Shown: positions 17,057 through 28,544, counted from the first letter of the stretch. The stretch is 64,000 bases of DNA from Pseudonocardia parietis (GCF_017876315.1 NZ_JAGINU010000001.1:248001-312000); one strand, 5' to 3'. Translations and numbers: made by a program. Notes: a model not told the origin generated them from the letters alone.

Positions 17057-17080
17057 GGCCGCCTGCGGATCCGGTACCGG

Positions 17081-17338
17081 CAGCGCGGCACCGCCGACGC
17101 GGCACCGACGGCGCGACACCAGCGGCGCGACACCAGCGGCGCGGCACCGACAGCACGACACCAGCGGCGCGACACGGGCGGCGCGGCACCGGCGGCGTGA
17201 CACCAGCAGCCCAGCACCGACGGCTCGGTACCGGCGGCACGACACCAGCAGCCCGGCACCGACGGCGCGGTACCAGCGGCGCGGTACCAGCGGCGCGACA
17301 CGGGCGGCGCGGCACCGACGGCACGGCACCGGCGGCCG
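17081..17338. repeat. 14-bp-period tandem repeat array
   Basis: About 18 imperfect units of GGCGCGRCACCAGC. Successive equivalent bases fall at 17116, 17130, 17144, 17158 and 17172, a strict 14-base step that continues to about 17338. Together with the 16-bp array and two palindromes it fills the 0.9-kb gap between pcaI and pcaD; I see no coding sequence there. The repeats run up to about 50 bases from the pcaD stop codon. Confidence 0.85.
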
Positions 17339-17389
17339 CGCTCATGCGCCGGCTCCCGGGCTCGAGCAGCAAGGCGGTCCGCCGCGACC

Positions 17390-18172
17390 TCAGCTCCTGC
17401 CGGCGCCGACCGACGCGATGTGCTCGGCCAGCAGGCCGGTGACCTGCACCGGCTTCTCGGTGTTGAGCAGGTGCGCAGAGCAGGCGACGACCTCGAAGCG
17501 GCCGTCCGGTGCGCGGTCGGCGATCTCCCGGACCATCTCCGGCGGGGTCGCCGGGTCGTCGGCACCGGCGATCGCCAGCACCGGTACCCGCAGGTCGGCG
17601 AGCCGTTCCCGCACGTCGAACGTGGAGATCGCCTCACAGCATCCGGCGTAGCCCTCGGCCGCGGTGGCGCGCAGCATCCCCAGCAGCCGTGCCGCCTCCT
17701 CGGTGCCGGCGAACGACTGCACGTACCAGACCCCGGGGCGGCTGGCGACCATGGACTCGGTGCCGTTCTCCCGGACGCCCGCGGCACGCTGCGGCCAGCT
17801 GTCCGGGTCGGCGAAGCGGGCCGCGGACGCGATCGCGGTCAGGCTCAGCACGCGCTCGGGGTGGTCGAGGGCGAGCTGCTGGCCGATCGCGCCGCCGATC
17901 GACACACCGGCGTAGTGCACGCGGTCGATGCCGAGCCGGTCCAGCAGCGCGACGACGGCCTCGGCGAGACCGGCCATCGTGTACGGCCCGTCGGTGACCG
18001 GGGTGCCGCCGTGGCCGGGCAGGTCGTAGCGGACGACCCGGTAGCGGTCGGCGAGCGTGGCGACCTGGGCGTCGAACAGGTGCAGGTCGGTGCCCAGAGA
18101 CGGGCCGAGCACGACGACGGGTGCGCCGTCCGGACCGTCGATCCGGTGGTGCAGTGCGGTGCCTGCGGTCAT
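17390..18172 (-). CDS. pcaD: 3-oxoadipate enol-lactonase
   Basis: 260 residues, alpha/beta hydrolase. Nucleophile elbow GVSIGG (Ser about 99), acid in GADDPATPP and His in CSAHLLN, with oxyanion region GPSLGTDLHLFD. It hydrolyses 3-oxoadipate enol-lactone to 3-oxoadipate, the step between CatC and PcaIJ. The ATG overlaps the stop of the SnoaL-like gene (ATGA). No fused carboxymuconolactone decarboxylase domain (PcaL type) is present, which fits a catechol rather than protocatechuate branch. Confidence 0.9.
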   Translation of the reverse strand: MTAGTALHHRIDGPDGAPVVVLGPSLGTDLHLFDAQVATLADRYRVVRYDLPGHGGTPVTDGPYTMAGLAEAVVALLDRLGIDRVHYAGVSIGGAIGQQLALDHPERVLSLTAIASAARFADPDSWPQRAAGVRENGTESMVASRPGVWYVQSFAGTEEAARLLGMLRATAAEGYAGCCEAISTFDVRERLADLRVPVLAIAGADDPATPPEMVREIADRAPDGRFEVVACSAHLLNTEKPVQVTGLLAEHIASVGAGRS

Positions 18173-18660
18173 GCGAAGGGCCTTCCGGGGTAGGTGGCGG
18201 CGGCCGAGGCGACGGTGAAGCGACCGTGGTCCCAGCCGTCGGTGAGCGGGACGAAGTAGTCGAACGCGACCTGCTTGGTGGTGAATCTCCAGGCCCCGTC
18301 GACCCGCCGCAGCGCGTCGATGTAGCGCCCGGCGGCGATGTGCGGCACGCCGTCCTGCACGCAGGGCTGCCACAGGAACGACCGGGCCCGGGCGCTGTCC
18401 GGGCCGTCGAGGGTGATCTCGAGGTTCGTCACGTGGTGCCAGAATGCGGTGAGCCCGCCCGCGGCGAGACCGGCGAAGAAGGTGCGCAGCCCGGCGGGGC
18501 CGCGGGCGGTGGACAGGCCGACGAACTCGCCGTCGTCGGTGAACAGCGAGACCAGGGTGTCCCAGTCGCCGTCGTCGAGGGCCCGGCAGTACCGGGCGTC
18601 CAGGTCGCGGATGGCCTCGAGTGCCTCCAGCCGCGCGATCCGCTGCTCCAGGTCGCTCAT
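18169..18660 (-). CDS. SnoaL-like / NTF2-fold protein
   Basis: 163 residues. N-terminal helix LEQRIARLEALEAIRDLDAR followed by YCRALDDGDWDTLVSLFTDDGEF, the standard opening of SnoaL_4/ring-hydroxylating-dioxygenase-beta-like proteins. Members bind small aromatic or polyketide ligands; some are isomerases or cyclases. It sits in an unbroken ATGA-overlap chain between the FAD-synthetase-like gene and pcaD, so it probably acts in aromatic breakdown, perhaps on a lactone or muconate. The exact reaction cannot be read from sequence. Confidence 0.75.
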   Translation of the reverse strand: MSDLEQRIARLEALEAIRDLDARYCRALDDGDWDTLVSLFTDDGEFVGLSTARGPAGLRTFFAGLAAGGLTAFWHHVTNLEITLDGPDSARARSFLWQPCVQDGVPHIAAGRYIDALRRVDGAWRFTTKQVAFDYFVPLTDGWDHGRFTVASAAATYPGRPFA

Positions 18661-19472
18661 CGCTCTCCCTCCGCCCGGGCGTGGAACGCCACCGCGACCG
18701 GGCCGTCGCCGGTCGCGCCGGTGTCGACCCGCAGGGAGCCCGGGCCGTTCACCTCCACGACGCAGGCGTCGCCGTTCACCGTGGCGCGGTAGTGGCCGAC
18801 CGGCGGCAGTGCGGTGTGCGGGTCGAGCTCCACCAGGTCGCCGCTGCGGTACCCGTCCACCCGGTGCGGGCGGCCGAGTGCCCGTGTGGCGGCGGCCAGG
18901 TCCCCGGCACGCAGGCAGTGCCGTGTATAGCTGGACGAACACGGGACGTCCACCGCGCGGAGCAGCGGCACCGGGTGCGTGGTGAAACCCAGGCCGGTGC
19001 CGAGCCGCTGCAACGTCACGACGTCGCCCGCGGCCTTCGCCCCGAAGCTGAAGTTGGCACCGACCACCACGGCGCGGGCGCCGAGCACACCGGCCAGCAC
19101 GTGCCGGGCGAACTCGTCCGGGCTCAGTCCGGCCAGGTCGCGGGTGAAGCGCAGCACGCACACCGCGTCCGCCCCGGCGCCACCGGCGAGCTCGGCCCGG
19201 TGCCCTATCGTGCTCAGGGTGGCGGTGTCCTTGCCGGTCCCGAGCACCCGGGCCGGGTGCGGGTCGAAGGTGACCAGCACCAGGGGCAGGCCGCGGGCGT
19301 CGGCGACGCTGCGGGCGTGGTCGAGCAGCCGCCGGTGCCCGCGGTGCAGGCCGTCGAACACGCCGATCGTCAGCACGCACGGACCGAGGTCGGCGGGCAC
19401 CTCCCCGAGCCCGTACCAGAGCGGGGTCCGCACCGGCGCCGGCCGCGGTGCCGATTCCAGGGCTGCGGTCAC
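18657..19472 (-). CDS. RibF-like FAD synthetase lacking a recognisable riboflavin kinase motif
   Basis: 271 residues, about 40 shorter than normal bifunctional RibF. The FMN-adenylyltransferase part is intact: TIGVFDGLHRGHRRLL, LVTFDPHPARVLG, GANFSFGAKAAGD, then SSSYTRHCLRAGDLAAATRALGRP. The C-terminal region lacks the flavokinase signature (normally GxxxGRxLGxPTAN); only PHRVDGYRSGDLVELD and a short beta-rich tail remain. It probably makes FAD from FMN only, or is regulatory. GTG start overlaps catC by four bases. Placement in the cat operon suggests supply of flavin to the reductase/monooxygenase pair. Confidence 0.75.
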   Translation of the reverse strand: MTAALESAPRPAPVRTPLWYGLGEVPADLGPCVLTIGVFDGLHRGHRRLLDHARSVADARGLPLVLVTFDPHPARVLGTGKDTATLSTIGHRAELAGGAGADAVCVLRFTRDLAGLSPDEFARHVLAGVLGARAVVVGANFSFGAKAAGDVVTLQRLGTGLGFTTHPVPLLRAVDVPCSSSYTRHCLRAGDLAAATRALGRPHRVDGYRSGDLVELDPHTALPPVGHYRATVNGDACVVEVNGPGSLRVDTGATGDGPVAVAFHARAEGER

Positions 19473-19756
19473 GACTGTGCCTGCAGATCCGACGGATGCG
19501 TGGCCAGCGGGGTGACCCTGACCGTCATGTACGGGAACAGCGGCAGCGACGACAGCAGCGCGTGCAGCTCGTCGCCGGAACCGACGTCGAAGATGCTGAT
19601 GTTGGAGTACTCGCCGACGACCCGCCACAGGTGCGGCCACACGCCGGAACGCTGCAGCTCCAGCGCGCGGGCCTTCTCCTCGGTGACGATCGCGGTACGC
19701 CGCTCGGGGTCGAGGTCGTGCGGGATGGCGACATCCATCCGGACGTGGAACAGCAT
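19469..19756 (-). CDS. catC: Muconolactone delta-isomerase
   Basis: 95 residues, the standard family size. LFHVRMDVAIPHDLDPE, EKARALELQRSGVWPHLWRVVGEYSNISIFDV and HALLSSLPLFPYM are diagnostic. It moves the double bond of muconolactone to give 3-oxoadipate enol-lactone; the family forms decamers in the cytosol. It starts two bases after the catB stop and overlaps the ribF-like gene (GTGA), in canonical catABC order. Confidence 0.95.
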   Translation of the reverse strand: MLFHVRMDVAIPHDLDPERRTAIVTEEKARALELQRSGVWPHLWRVVGEYSNISIFDVGSGDELHALLSSLPLFPYMTVRVTPLATHPSDLQAQS

Positions 19757-19758
19757 GG

Positions 19759-20880
19759 TCACTTCCTCCGGAACGCGCGGATCTGGGCGGGATCGAGCTC
19801 GACGCCGAGGCCGGGGCCGTCGGGCAGGTGCAGACCGTCGGCGTCGTAGACGAGCGGGTCGACGAGCATCTCCTCGGCCAGGAGCAGCGGGCCGAACAGC
19901 TCGCTCCCCCAGCCGGACGCCGGGCTGGTGCAGGCGGCGTGCAGCGAGGCGGCCGTCCCGACCGGGCTCTCGATCGACGTCGCCGCATAGCACGGGACAC
20001 CGGCCGCGGCGGCGACCTCGGCGATCGCCCGGCTCGCCCGCAGACCGCCGGACTTGGTGGTCTTGACCGCGAAGATCCCGGCGGCCCGGGAGCTCACCAG
20101 CCGCAGCGCGTCGGCCGGGGTGCGCAGGCTCTCGTCGGCCATCACCGGGATCGACAGGGCGGCGCTGATCGCGGCCATCGCGTCCAGGTCGTGGCCGGGC
20201 ACCGGCTGTTCGATCATCTCGACGCCGGCCTCGGCGAGCGCGGGAAGGTGGGTCAGCGAGGTCAGCCGGTCCCACCGGGCGTTGATGTCGACCCGCACCC
20301 CGGCGACACCGGCCAGCTTCTCGGTGACCGTGACGATCCGGTCGACGTCGTCGGCCGGGGCCTGGGCGCCCATCTTCAGCTTGAAGGAGGTGTGCAGCCC
20401 GGTGTCGAGCTTGGCCAGCGCCTCCTCGACGACGGTCCCGGCGGACTCGGTGCCCAGCGCCCAGGTGACCGGCACGCTGGTCCGGGCCGGGCCGCCGAGC
20501 AGGGTGTGCACCGGGACGCCGAGATGCCGCGCCCACGCGTCGTGCAGGGCCACCTCGACCGCGGTCTTCGCGAACAGGTTCGCGGCGACCACGTCGGTCA
20601 TGTCGCCGAGCAGGGCAGGGATCTCGTCGACCCGGCGGCCGAGCAGGACCGGCGCGAGGTAGCGCTCGACGATCAGCTGCATGGTCTCGACGGACTCGCC
20701 GCCCCACCACGGCCCGCCGGGGACCACGCCCTCACCGACGCCGGTGACCCCACCGGCGGTGCGGACGAAGACGTAGAGCACCGGCTGGGCACTCATGCCG
20801 GCGCGGGCGAACCGGTGGGCACGGCGCAGCGGGATGTCGACGATCACGGTCTCGACCCGGTCGATCCGCATCTCGCTCAT
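19759..20880 (-). CDS. catB: Muconate cycloisomerase
   Basis: 373 residues, enolase superfamily. N-terminal capping domain (to about 130) and a barrel with the catalytic Lys of SFKLKMG (KxK) and metal ligands in RVDINARW, MIEQPV and MADESL, plus VKTTKSGGL. It converts cis,cis-muconate to muconolactone. I chose the ATG at 20880 (MSEMRIDRVETVIVDIPL), which aligns with the family N-terminus; a longer frame adds a Pro-rich stretch. Between CatA and CatC in the operon. Confidence 0.94.
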   Translation of the reverse strand: MSEMRIDRVETVIVDIPLRRAHRFARAGMSAQPVLYVFVRTAGGVTGVGEGVVPGGPWWGGESVETMQLIVERYLAPVLLGRRVDEIPALLGDMTDVVAANLFAKTAVEVALHDAWARHLGVPVHTLLGGPARTSVPVTWALGTESAGTVVEEALAKLDTGLHTSFKLKMGAQAPADDVDRIVTVTEKLAGVAGVRVDINARWDRLTSLTHLPALAEAGVEMIEQPVPGHDLDAMAAISAALSIPVMADESLRTPADALRLVSSRAAGIFAVKTTKSGGLRASRAIAEVAAAAGVPCYAATSIESPVGTAASLHAACTSPASGWGSELFGPLLLAEEMLVDPLVYDADGLHLPDGPGLGVELDPAQIRAFRRK

Positions 20881-20958
20881 CAGGGTTCTCCGTTCCGAAG
20901 GGGCAGGCGTGGGAGGCGCCGGGACCGGGAGCGCATCCACCGGCCCCGGCGCCCGCTC

Positions 20959-23436
<2,478 letters not shown>

Positions 23437-23494
23437 CGTCGACTCCTTCGTCTTTCGAATCTCGCGGGGAGTGGTGTGCGGCCGGTGGGGGCCG

Positions 23495-24052
23495 TCAGGC
23501 CGGGCGGGCGACCCGGCGGCCTGCGGTGAAGAACGAGACGCCGTCCGGCCCGTCGGCCGAGCCGTCCCAGAGCAGCGGGTTGTGGTCGTCGCCCAGGTGG
23601 TGGAACTGCCCGGAGTGGAACAGCAGCGGGCGGCCGGGGTGGATGTGGAACTGCTGGACCTCGCCCAGGTAGAGGACGTGGTCGCCGCCGTCGTAGGTCT
23701 GCCACGGCGTGCAGGAGATGTGCGCGAGCGTGCCGTCGAGCCGCGGGGCGCCGCAGTCGCTGTCCGCGGCCCAGCGCACGTCCTGGTTCGGCCGGCCCGC
23801 GAAGTGCAGGGCCAGCTCCTTCTGCTCGGACTCGAGCACGTTGACCGTGAACGGCCGCGACTCGATCAGCCCGCAGAGCCGGGAACGCCGGTCCAGCGAC
23901 ACCAGCACCAGCGGCGGGTCCAGCGACACCGCCGTGAAGGCGTTGACCGTGGCGCCGTGCGGCACACCGTCCTCGCCGTGGCAGGTGATCACCGTGACTC
24001 CGGTGGCGAAGTGCCCCAGGCACTGACGGAGCTCTTTCGGATCGATCGCCAT
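23495..24052 (-). CDS. pheA2: Flavin reductase, small component of phenol hydroxylase
   Basis: 185 residues, FMN/FAD-binding split-barrel family (HpaC type). [38 protein letters not shown], and the C-terminal [12 protein letters not shown] are characteristic. It uses NAD(P)H to reduce free flavin that diffuses to PheA1. The ATG at 24052 has GGAGG eight bases upstream; an in-frame GTG three codons earlier is less well placed. First gene of the operon, divergent from an IclR regulator. Confidence 0.9.
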   Translation of the reverse strand: MAIDPKELRQCLGHFATGVTVITCHGEDGVPHGATVNAFTAVSLDPPLVLVSLDRRSRLCGLIESRPFTVNVLESEQKELALHFAGRPNQDVRWAADSDCGAPRLDGTLAHISCTPWQTYDGGDHVLYLGEVQQFHIHPGRPLLFHSGQFHHLGDDHNPLLWDGSADGPDGVSFFTAGRRVARPA

Positions 24053-24079
24053 TGATTTCACCTCCGTGCACGTTCTCCG

Positions 24080-24108
24080 TGCATTGTGAACGCTCTACGT
24101 GCAATGCA
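24080..24108. promoter_or_regulatory. Inverted repeat in the pheA2/iclR divergent promoter region
   Basis: TGCATTG (24080-24086) and CAATGCA (24102-24108) form perfect arms around 15 bases; GTTC/GAAC half-sites (24072-24075 and 24088-24091) interleave with the left arm. The block is AT-richer than its surroundings. A likely binding region for the adjacent IclR regulator controlling the phenol operon and itself. Confidence 0.5.
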
Positions 24109-24203
24109 GAAAGAGTGACGGCGCCCTCGGCGTCCGTCAACCCCGGAGCCGGAATTCGCCGTACCGGGGGCCGGGTCCGTCCGGGGTGCGGGAGGATGGC
24201 CGG

Positions 24204-24986
24204 GTGGACGATGTGGACGCCGACGCCGGGCCCAAGGACCGGATCCAGAGCATCGAGCGCGGGTTCGCGGTGCTGCTGGCCTTCGACTCCGACCGGCGCA
24301 ACCCGAGCCTGATCGAGGTCGCGAAGGCAACAGGGCTGTCGCGACCGGCGGTGCGGCGGATCCTGCTGACCCTGCAGCACCTCGGCTACGTCGAGCCCAC
24401 CGGCGGCAGCCACTGGCGCCTGACCCCGCGGGTGCTGACCATCGGCCAGCACTACGCCACCTCGAACGCGATCGTGTCGGTGTCCGAGCCGCACATGGGC
24501 CGGCTGGTCGAGGAGACCCACGAAACGGCGTCGCTGTCCGCGCTGGACGGCGACGAGGTCGTCTACCTGGCCCGTGTCCCGGCGAAGCGGGTGCTCAACG
24601 TGACGGCGACGGCGGGCACTCGGGTCCCCGCGCACGCGACGTCCATGGGCCGGGTGCTGCTCGCGGCCGCGCCGGGCGAGTTCGTCGAGCGGTACCTGCA
24701 ACACCCCGGGCTCCAGCCGCTGACCCCGCACACCATCACCGACCCCGACCAGTTCCGGGACGCCCTCGAGCGGGTGCGCCGGCAGGGCTGGTCGCTGGTC
24801 TCGGAGGAACGCGAGCGTGGGCTGATCTCGGTGTCGGCGCCGATCCGCGACCACACGGGTCACGTGGTCGCCGCGCTCTCGTCGTCGAGCTCCACTGGCC
24901 GGACGAGCCCGGGGCACATCGAGCGCTACATCGTCCCGGTCCTGACCAGGATCGCGAAGGAGCTCAGCACCGACCTCGGCGGCTGA
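24204..24986 (+). CDS. IclR family transcriptional regulator (PcaR/CatR-like)
   Basis: 260 residues. N-terminal winged helix (SIERGFAVLLAFDSDRRNPS, then EVAKATGLSRPAVRRILLTL, about 12-68) and C-terminal ligand domain (LVEETHETASLSALDGDEVVYLARV onward). Its size and GLSRPAVRRIL resemble PcaR/PcaU, which respond to beta-ketoadipate or muconate. GTG at 24204 is preferred because GGAGG lies eight bases ahead; longer frames add a non-conserved extension. It is divergent from pheA2 and the most likely regulator of the whole block. Confidence 0.85.
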   Translation: MDDVDADAGPKDRIQSIERGFAVLLAFDSDRRNPSLIEVAKATGLSRPAVRRILLTLQHLGYVEPTGGSHWRLTPRVLTIGQHYATSNAIVSVSEPHMGRLVEETHETASLSALDGDEVVYLARVPAKRVLNVTATAGTRVPAHATSMGRVLLAAAPGEFVERYLQHPGLQPLTPHTITDPDQFRDALERVRRQGWSLVSEERERGLISVSAPIRDHTGHVVAALSSSSSTGRTSPGHIERYIVPVLTRIAKELSTDLGG

Positions 24987-25065
24987 GCAGCTCCTCCACC
25001 GGCCCGGCGGGCGGTACGGTCGGCGCCACCTGCGGCACCGTGGCCGCACCGGGCAGGAGTGCGAG

Positions 25066-25767
25066 ATGCCGACGACGCCGCGACCCCCGACGGGCCGAGC
25101 GCCGCCGTCGCTGCTCGTGGTGGACGACGACGTGCGGGTCCGGACGGTCGTGGCCTGGCAGCTGGAGGCCGAGGGATACGTCGTCCGCGAGGCCGCCGAC
25201 GGCCGCTCGGCCCGCCGGGGCATCGCCGAGCAACGACCCGATCTGGTGGTTCTCGACCTCTCCCTCCCCGGGATCGGGGGCCTCGACCTGCTCCGCGGGC
25301 TGCGCGACGCGGGCGACGCCCTCCCGGTCGTGGTGCTGTCGGGACGCAGCGGTGAGGGCGACCGGATCACGGGCCTCGATCTCGGCGCGGACGACTACCT
25401 GGTGAAGCCGTTCTCCCCGGGTGAGCTCGCGGCGCGGGTCCGGTCGGTGCTGCGCCGCAGCGGTGGCGGGACGGCGCCCCGGCCGGTTCCGGCGACCGGG
25501 CTCCGCGTCGACCCGGCGACCCGCGACGTCGAGCTCGACGGGCATCCGGTGCAGCTGACGGCCAGGGAGTTCGACCTGCTCGCCTTCCTCGTCGCGCGGC
25601 CACGGCAGGTGTTCACCCGGGCCCAGCTGCTGGAGCAGGTGTGGTCGAGCTCGTCCGGGTGGCAGAGCGACGCGACGGTGACCGAACACGTTCACCGGTT
25701 GCGGCACAAGCTCGGCCGGGGCCGGGTCGCCACCGTTCGCGGCGTCGGGTACCGGTTCGAACCGTGA
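25066..25767 (+). CDS. OmpR-family response regulator
   Basis: 233 residues. Receiver domain with acidic pocket VVDDD (19-22), phospho-acceptor Asp64 (VVLDLSLPG) and Lys114 (YLVKPF), then a winged-helix domain (about 140-231) ending RGVGYRFEP. All receiver residues needed for phosphorylation are present. The kinase gene overlaps by four bases (GTGA), making a two-component pair. Target genes are unknown. Confidence 0.92.
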   Translation: MPTTPRPPTGRAPPSLLVVDDDVRVRTVVAWQLEAEGYVVREAADGRSARRGIAEQRPDLVVLDLSLPGIGGLDLLRGLRDAGDALPVVVLSGRSGEGDRITGLDLGADDYLVKPFSPGELAARVRSVLRRSGGGTAPRPVPATGLRVDPATRDVELDGHPVQLTAREFDLLAFLVARPRQVFTRAQLLEQVWSSSSGWQSDATVTEHVHRLRHKLGRGRVATVRGVGYRFEP

Positions 25768-27044
25768 GTGCCCCGACCGACGAGCTCGGCCTCGACCACG
25801 CCGACGTCGTCGCCCTGCTGAGCAGACAGACTTCCACCCTCGAGCAGATCGCGGCGGGCGCCCCGCTCGGCGGGGTCCTCTGCGGCATCACCACGACCCT
25901 GGAGGAGCTGCTGCCCGGGTGCCGCTGCTCGGTGCTGCTGCTCGACCCGGCGGCGGCGACCCTGCGTCACGGCGCCGCGCCCTCGCTGCCGCCCGACTAC
26001 TCACACGGGATCGACGGCCTGTCGATCGGTACCGATGCCGGCGCCTGCGGCACCGCCGCGTACCTGGGCACGGCGGTCGTCTCGGAGGACATCAGGACCG
26101 ATCCGCGCTGGGCCCGCTACCGCCCGCTCGCCGAGCGGTTCGGGCTGCGGTCGTGCTGGTCCACCCCGATCCGGGGGCGGGACGGGATCTCCGGCACGTT
26201 CGCCGTCTACCACGGCCGCCCGCACCGGCCGTCGGCTCGCGAGGAGCGGCTGGTCGAGCGGCTGTCCCACCTGGCATCGGTCGCGATCGACCACGACCGC
26301 CTGTTCGGCGCACTCACCGAGAGCAAGGAGGCCGAGCTCGCCCGGCGCGCGGCCGAGTCCGCCAACCGGGCCAAGACGGACTTCCTCACCGCACTCGGTC
26401 ACGAGCTGCGCACGCCGTTGCAGGCGATCAGCGGGTTCACCGAGCTGCTGGGCACCCTGGATCTGGACACGGCGAGGCGGAGCGCGGCACTCGAGCACAT
26501 CGCCTCCGCGGGCAAGCACATCCTGTCGATGGTCGACGACGTCCTCGACGTCGCACGCATCGAGGCCGGGGCGTTGCCGCTGTGCCCGCGCCCGGTCGAG
26601 GTCGCCGAGATCGTGGCCGAGGTGCTGGCGATGCTCGAGCCGCTCGCCGGCGCGGAACGGGTTGCTCTGCGCACCGCACCGCACCGCGGGCCCGTGCAGG
26701 CCCTGGCCGACGAACGACGCCTGCGCCAGGTGCTGCTCAACCTGGTCGCCAACGCCATCCGCTACAACCGCCGTGCCGGCGAGGTCGTCGTCGGCTGGAC
26801 CGCGACGGCCTCCCGGGTGACGGTGTCCGTGCGCGACACCGGGCCGGGGATCGCTCCGGAGCACCTCGACCGGCTGTTCACCCCGTTCGACCGGCTCGGC
26901 GCGGTCTCGGACGAGGGCGTCGGCCTGGGGCTGCCGCTGGCCCGCGGACTGACCGAGACGATGCAGGGACGTCTGGAGGTCCGCAGTGTCGTCGGCGAGG
27001 GCACAGCGGTGACCGTGGAGCTCCCGCGCGCCGAGCGCCCCTAG
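25764..27044 (+). CDS. Soluble GAF-domain sensor histidine kinase
   Basis: 426 residues. GAF domain about 25-180 (VLCGITTTLEELLPGCRCSV, CGTAAYLGTAVVSEDI), short coiled linker with repeated Ala/Arg/Glu, HisKA with phospho-His213 in LGHELRTPLQ, and HATPase with the N box LLNLVANAIRYN, G1 DTGPGIAPEH and G2 GVGLGLPLARGL. There are no membrane segments, so it senses a cytosolic or diffusible signal. Starts with GTG overlapping the regulator stop. It ends in CTAG shared with the convergent ligase gene. Confidence 0.9.
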   Translation: MSAPTDELGLDHADVVALLSRQTSTLEQIAAGAPLGGVLCGITTTLEELLPGCRCSVLLLDPAAATLRHGAAPSLPPDYSHGIDGLSIGTDAGACGTAAYLGTAVVSEDIRTDPRWARYRPLAERFGLRSCWSTPIRGRDGISGTFAVYHGRPHRPSAREERLVERLSHLASVAIDHDRLFGALTESKEAELARRAAESANRAKTDFLTALGHELRTPLQAISGFTELLGTLDLDTARRSAALEHIASAGKHILSMVDDVLDVARIEAGALPLCPRPVEVAEIVAEVLAMLEPLAGAERVALRTAPHRGPVQALADERRLRQVLLNLVANAIRYNRRAGEVVVGWTATASRVTVSVRDTGPGIAPEHLDRLFTPFDRLGAVSDEGVGLGLPLARGLTETMQGRLEVRSVVGEGTAVTVELPRAERP

Positions 27045-28534
27045 GAACCGGACAGCAGCCGGAGCTCGCGCTTGAGGATCTTGCCGGCGGCGTTCTTCGG
27101 CAGCTCCGGCACGAAGACGACCTCGCGCGGCTTCTTGAACGGGGCGAGCCGGTCGCGGCAGTGCCGGATCAGCTCGTCGGCGCCGGGGTCGCCGTCCACG
27201 ACCACGAACGCCCGCACGGACTCGCCCCACTCGGGATCGGGGACCCCGACGACCGCCGCCTCGCGGACGGCCGGGTGGGTGAGCAGGACCTCCTCGACCT
27301 CGCGCGGGTAGACGTTCGACCCGCCGGTGATGACGACGTCCTTGGCCCGGTCGGTCAGATGCAGGTACCCGGCGTCGAGGTGGCCGATGTCCCCGGTGTG
27401 CAGCCACCCGCCGGCCAGCGTCGCCGCCGTCGCATCCGGATCGTCCCAGTAGCCCCGCATCACGACATCACCGCGGACGAGGACCTCACCGTCCCCGCCC
27501 TCCGGCACGGGCTCGCCGTTCGGGCCGGCGATACGCACCTCGACCCCGCGGAACGGGCGCCCGCACGACCCGGGACGGTCGAGCGCCTCGGACGCGGGCA
27601 TCACGGTGATCGTCATCGGGGACTCGCCCTGCCCGTACATCTGGATCACGATCGGCCCGAACACGTCGAGGGCGGCGCGCAGGTCCTCCTGGTACAGCGC
27701 GGCGCCGCCGACGACGACGCTCCGTAGCGCCGGGAAGGTCCGATCGCGCGCCTCGTCGACCACGCGCCTGAGCATCGTCGGGGCGAGGAAGGCGGCGTGC
27801 GTGACCCGGTGCTCCTCGAGCAACCCGACGAACTCGGCGGCCGAGAAGCTGTGACCGGGCGCGATGACCTGGGTCGCACCGCGGGCGATCGACGGCAGCA
27901 GGTACAGCCCGCTGCCGTGGGTCAGGGGCGCGGCGTGCAGGTAGACGCTTCCGTCGGCGACCTCGTCGAGGTCACCGTGGTAGGCCTCCGTCATGGCGGC
28001 GAGGTTGCGGTGGGTGAGCGTCGCGCCCTTCGGGCGCCCGGTCGTCCCGGAGGTGTAGAAGAGCCAGGCCGGGTCGTCGGCCGCGGTGTCGACCGCGGGG
28101 ATCGGCTCCGGGGCGAGGACGTCCTCGTAGTCGAGCCCGGTGTCGGATCCGTTCGCCCGGCCCACCCGCAGTACCCGGATCTCGTCGGCGAGACCACGCG
28201 TCGCGCCCGCCGTCTCGTCGCTCACGATGACGGCGGACGCCCCGCTGTGCCGGGCGATGTAGGCGACCTCGTCGGGGTGCAGGTGCCAGTTGACCGGTAC
28301 GGCGACGAGACCGCCGTGGAACGCGGCCCACAGCGCCTCGACGAGCTCGATGCGGTTGGGCATCAGCAGCAGGACCCGGTCACCGCGTTCCAGACCGAGC
28401 CCGGCCAGGCCTGCGGCGAGCCGGCCGACCCGGCGACCCAGCTCGGGGTAGGTCAGCGTCCGGGCGCCCTGGACGAGGGCGACCCCGGCACCGGCTCGAG
28501 CGATCCCGTCGGTGAGCAGGGCGGCGATGTTCAC
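27041..28534 (-). CDS. Acyl-CoA synthetase (AMP-forming), fatty/aryl acid--CoA ligase
   Basis: 497 residues. ANL-family motifs: P-loop YTSGTTGRPKGA (about 171-182), the VIQMYGQGESPMT region, GWLHTGDIGHLD, and the C-terminal Lys in NAAGKILKRELR. Mid-length sequence similar to FadD3/FadD13-type enzymes that activate medium-chain, steroid-derived or aromatic acids with ATP and CoA. Followed on the same strand by the LLM oxidoreductase (upstream, 28545). No partner defines the substrate. Confidence 0.88.
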   Translation of the reverse strand: MNIAALLTDGIARAGAGVALVQGARTLTYPELGRRVGRLAAGLAGLGLERGDRVLLLMPNRIELVEALWAAFHGGLVAVPVNWHLHPDEVAYIARHSGASAVIVSDETAGATRGLADEIRVLRVGRANGSDTGLDYEDVLAPEPIPAVDTAADDPAWLFYTSGTTGRPKGATLTHRNLAAMTEAYHGDLDEVADGSVYLHAAPLTHGSGLYLLPSIARGATQVIAPGHSFSAAEFVGLLEEHRVTHAAFLAPTMLRRVVDEARDRTFPALRSVVVGGAALYQEDLRAALDVFGPIVIQMYGQGESPMTITVMPASEALDRPGSCGRPFRGVEVRIAGPNGEPVPEGGDGEVLVRGDVVMRGYWDDPDATAATLAGGWLHTGDIGHLDAGYLHLTDRAKDVVITGGSNVYPREVEEVLLTHPAVREAAVVGVPDPEWGESVRAFVVVDGDPGADELIRHCRDRLAPFKKPREVVFVPELPKNAAGKILKRELRLLSGS

Positions 28535-28544
28535 CGGAGGGAAC

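Noticed and set aside
16579..17338. CRISPR array
   Set aside because: Repeats are directly adjacent with no unique spacers, units of 14-16 bp are too short, and no cas genes are present.
16449..17372. Open frames across the repeat island (Arg/Ala/Val-rich repeats)
   Set aside because: They follow 14- and 16-bp DNA repeats whose periods shift frame; no ribosome-binding site and different frames are equally open.
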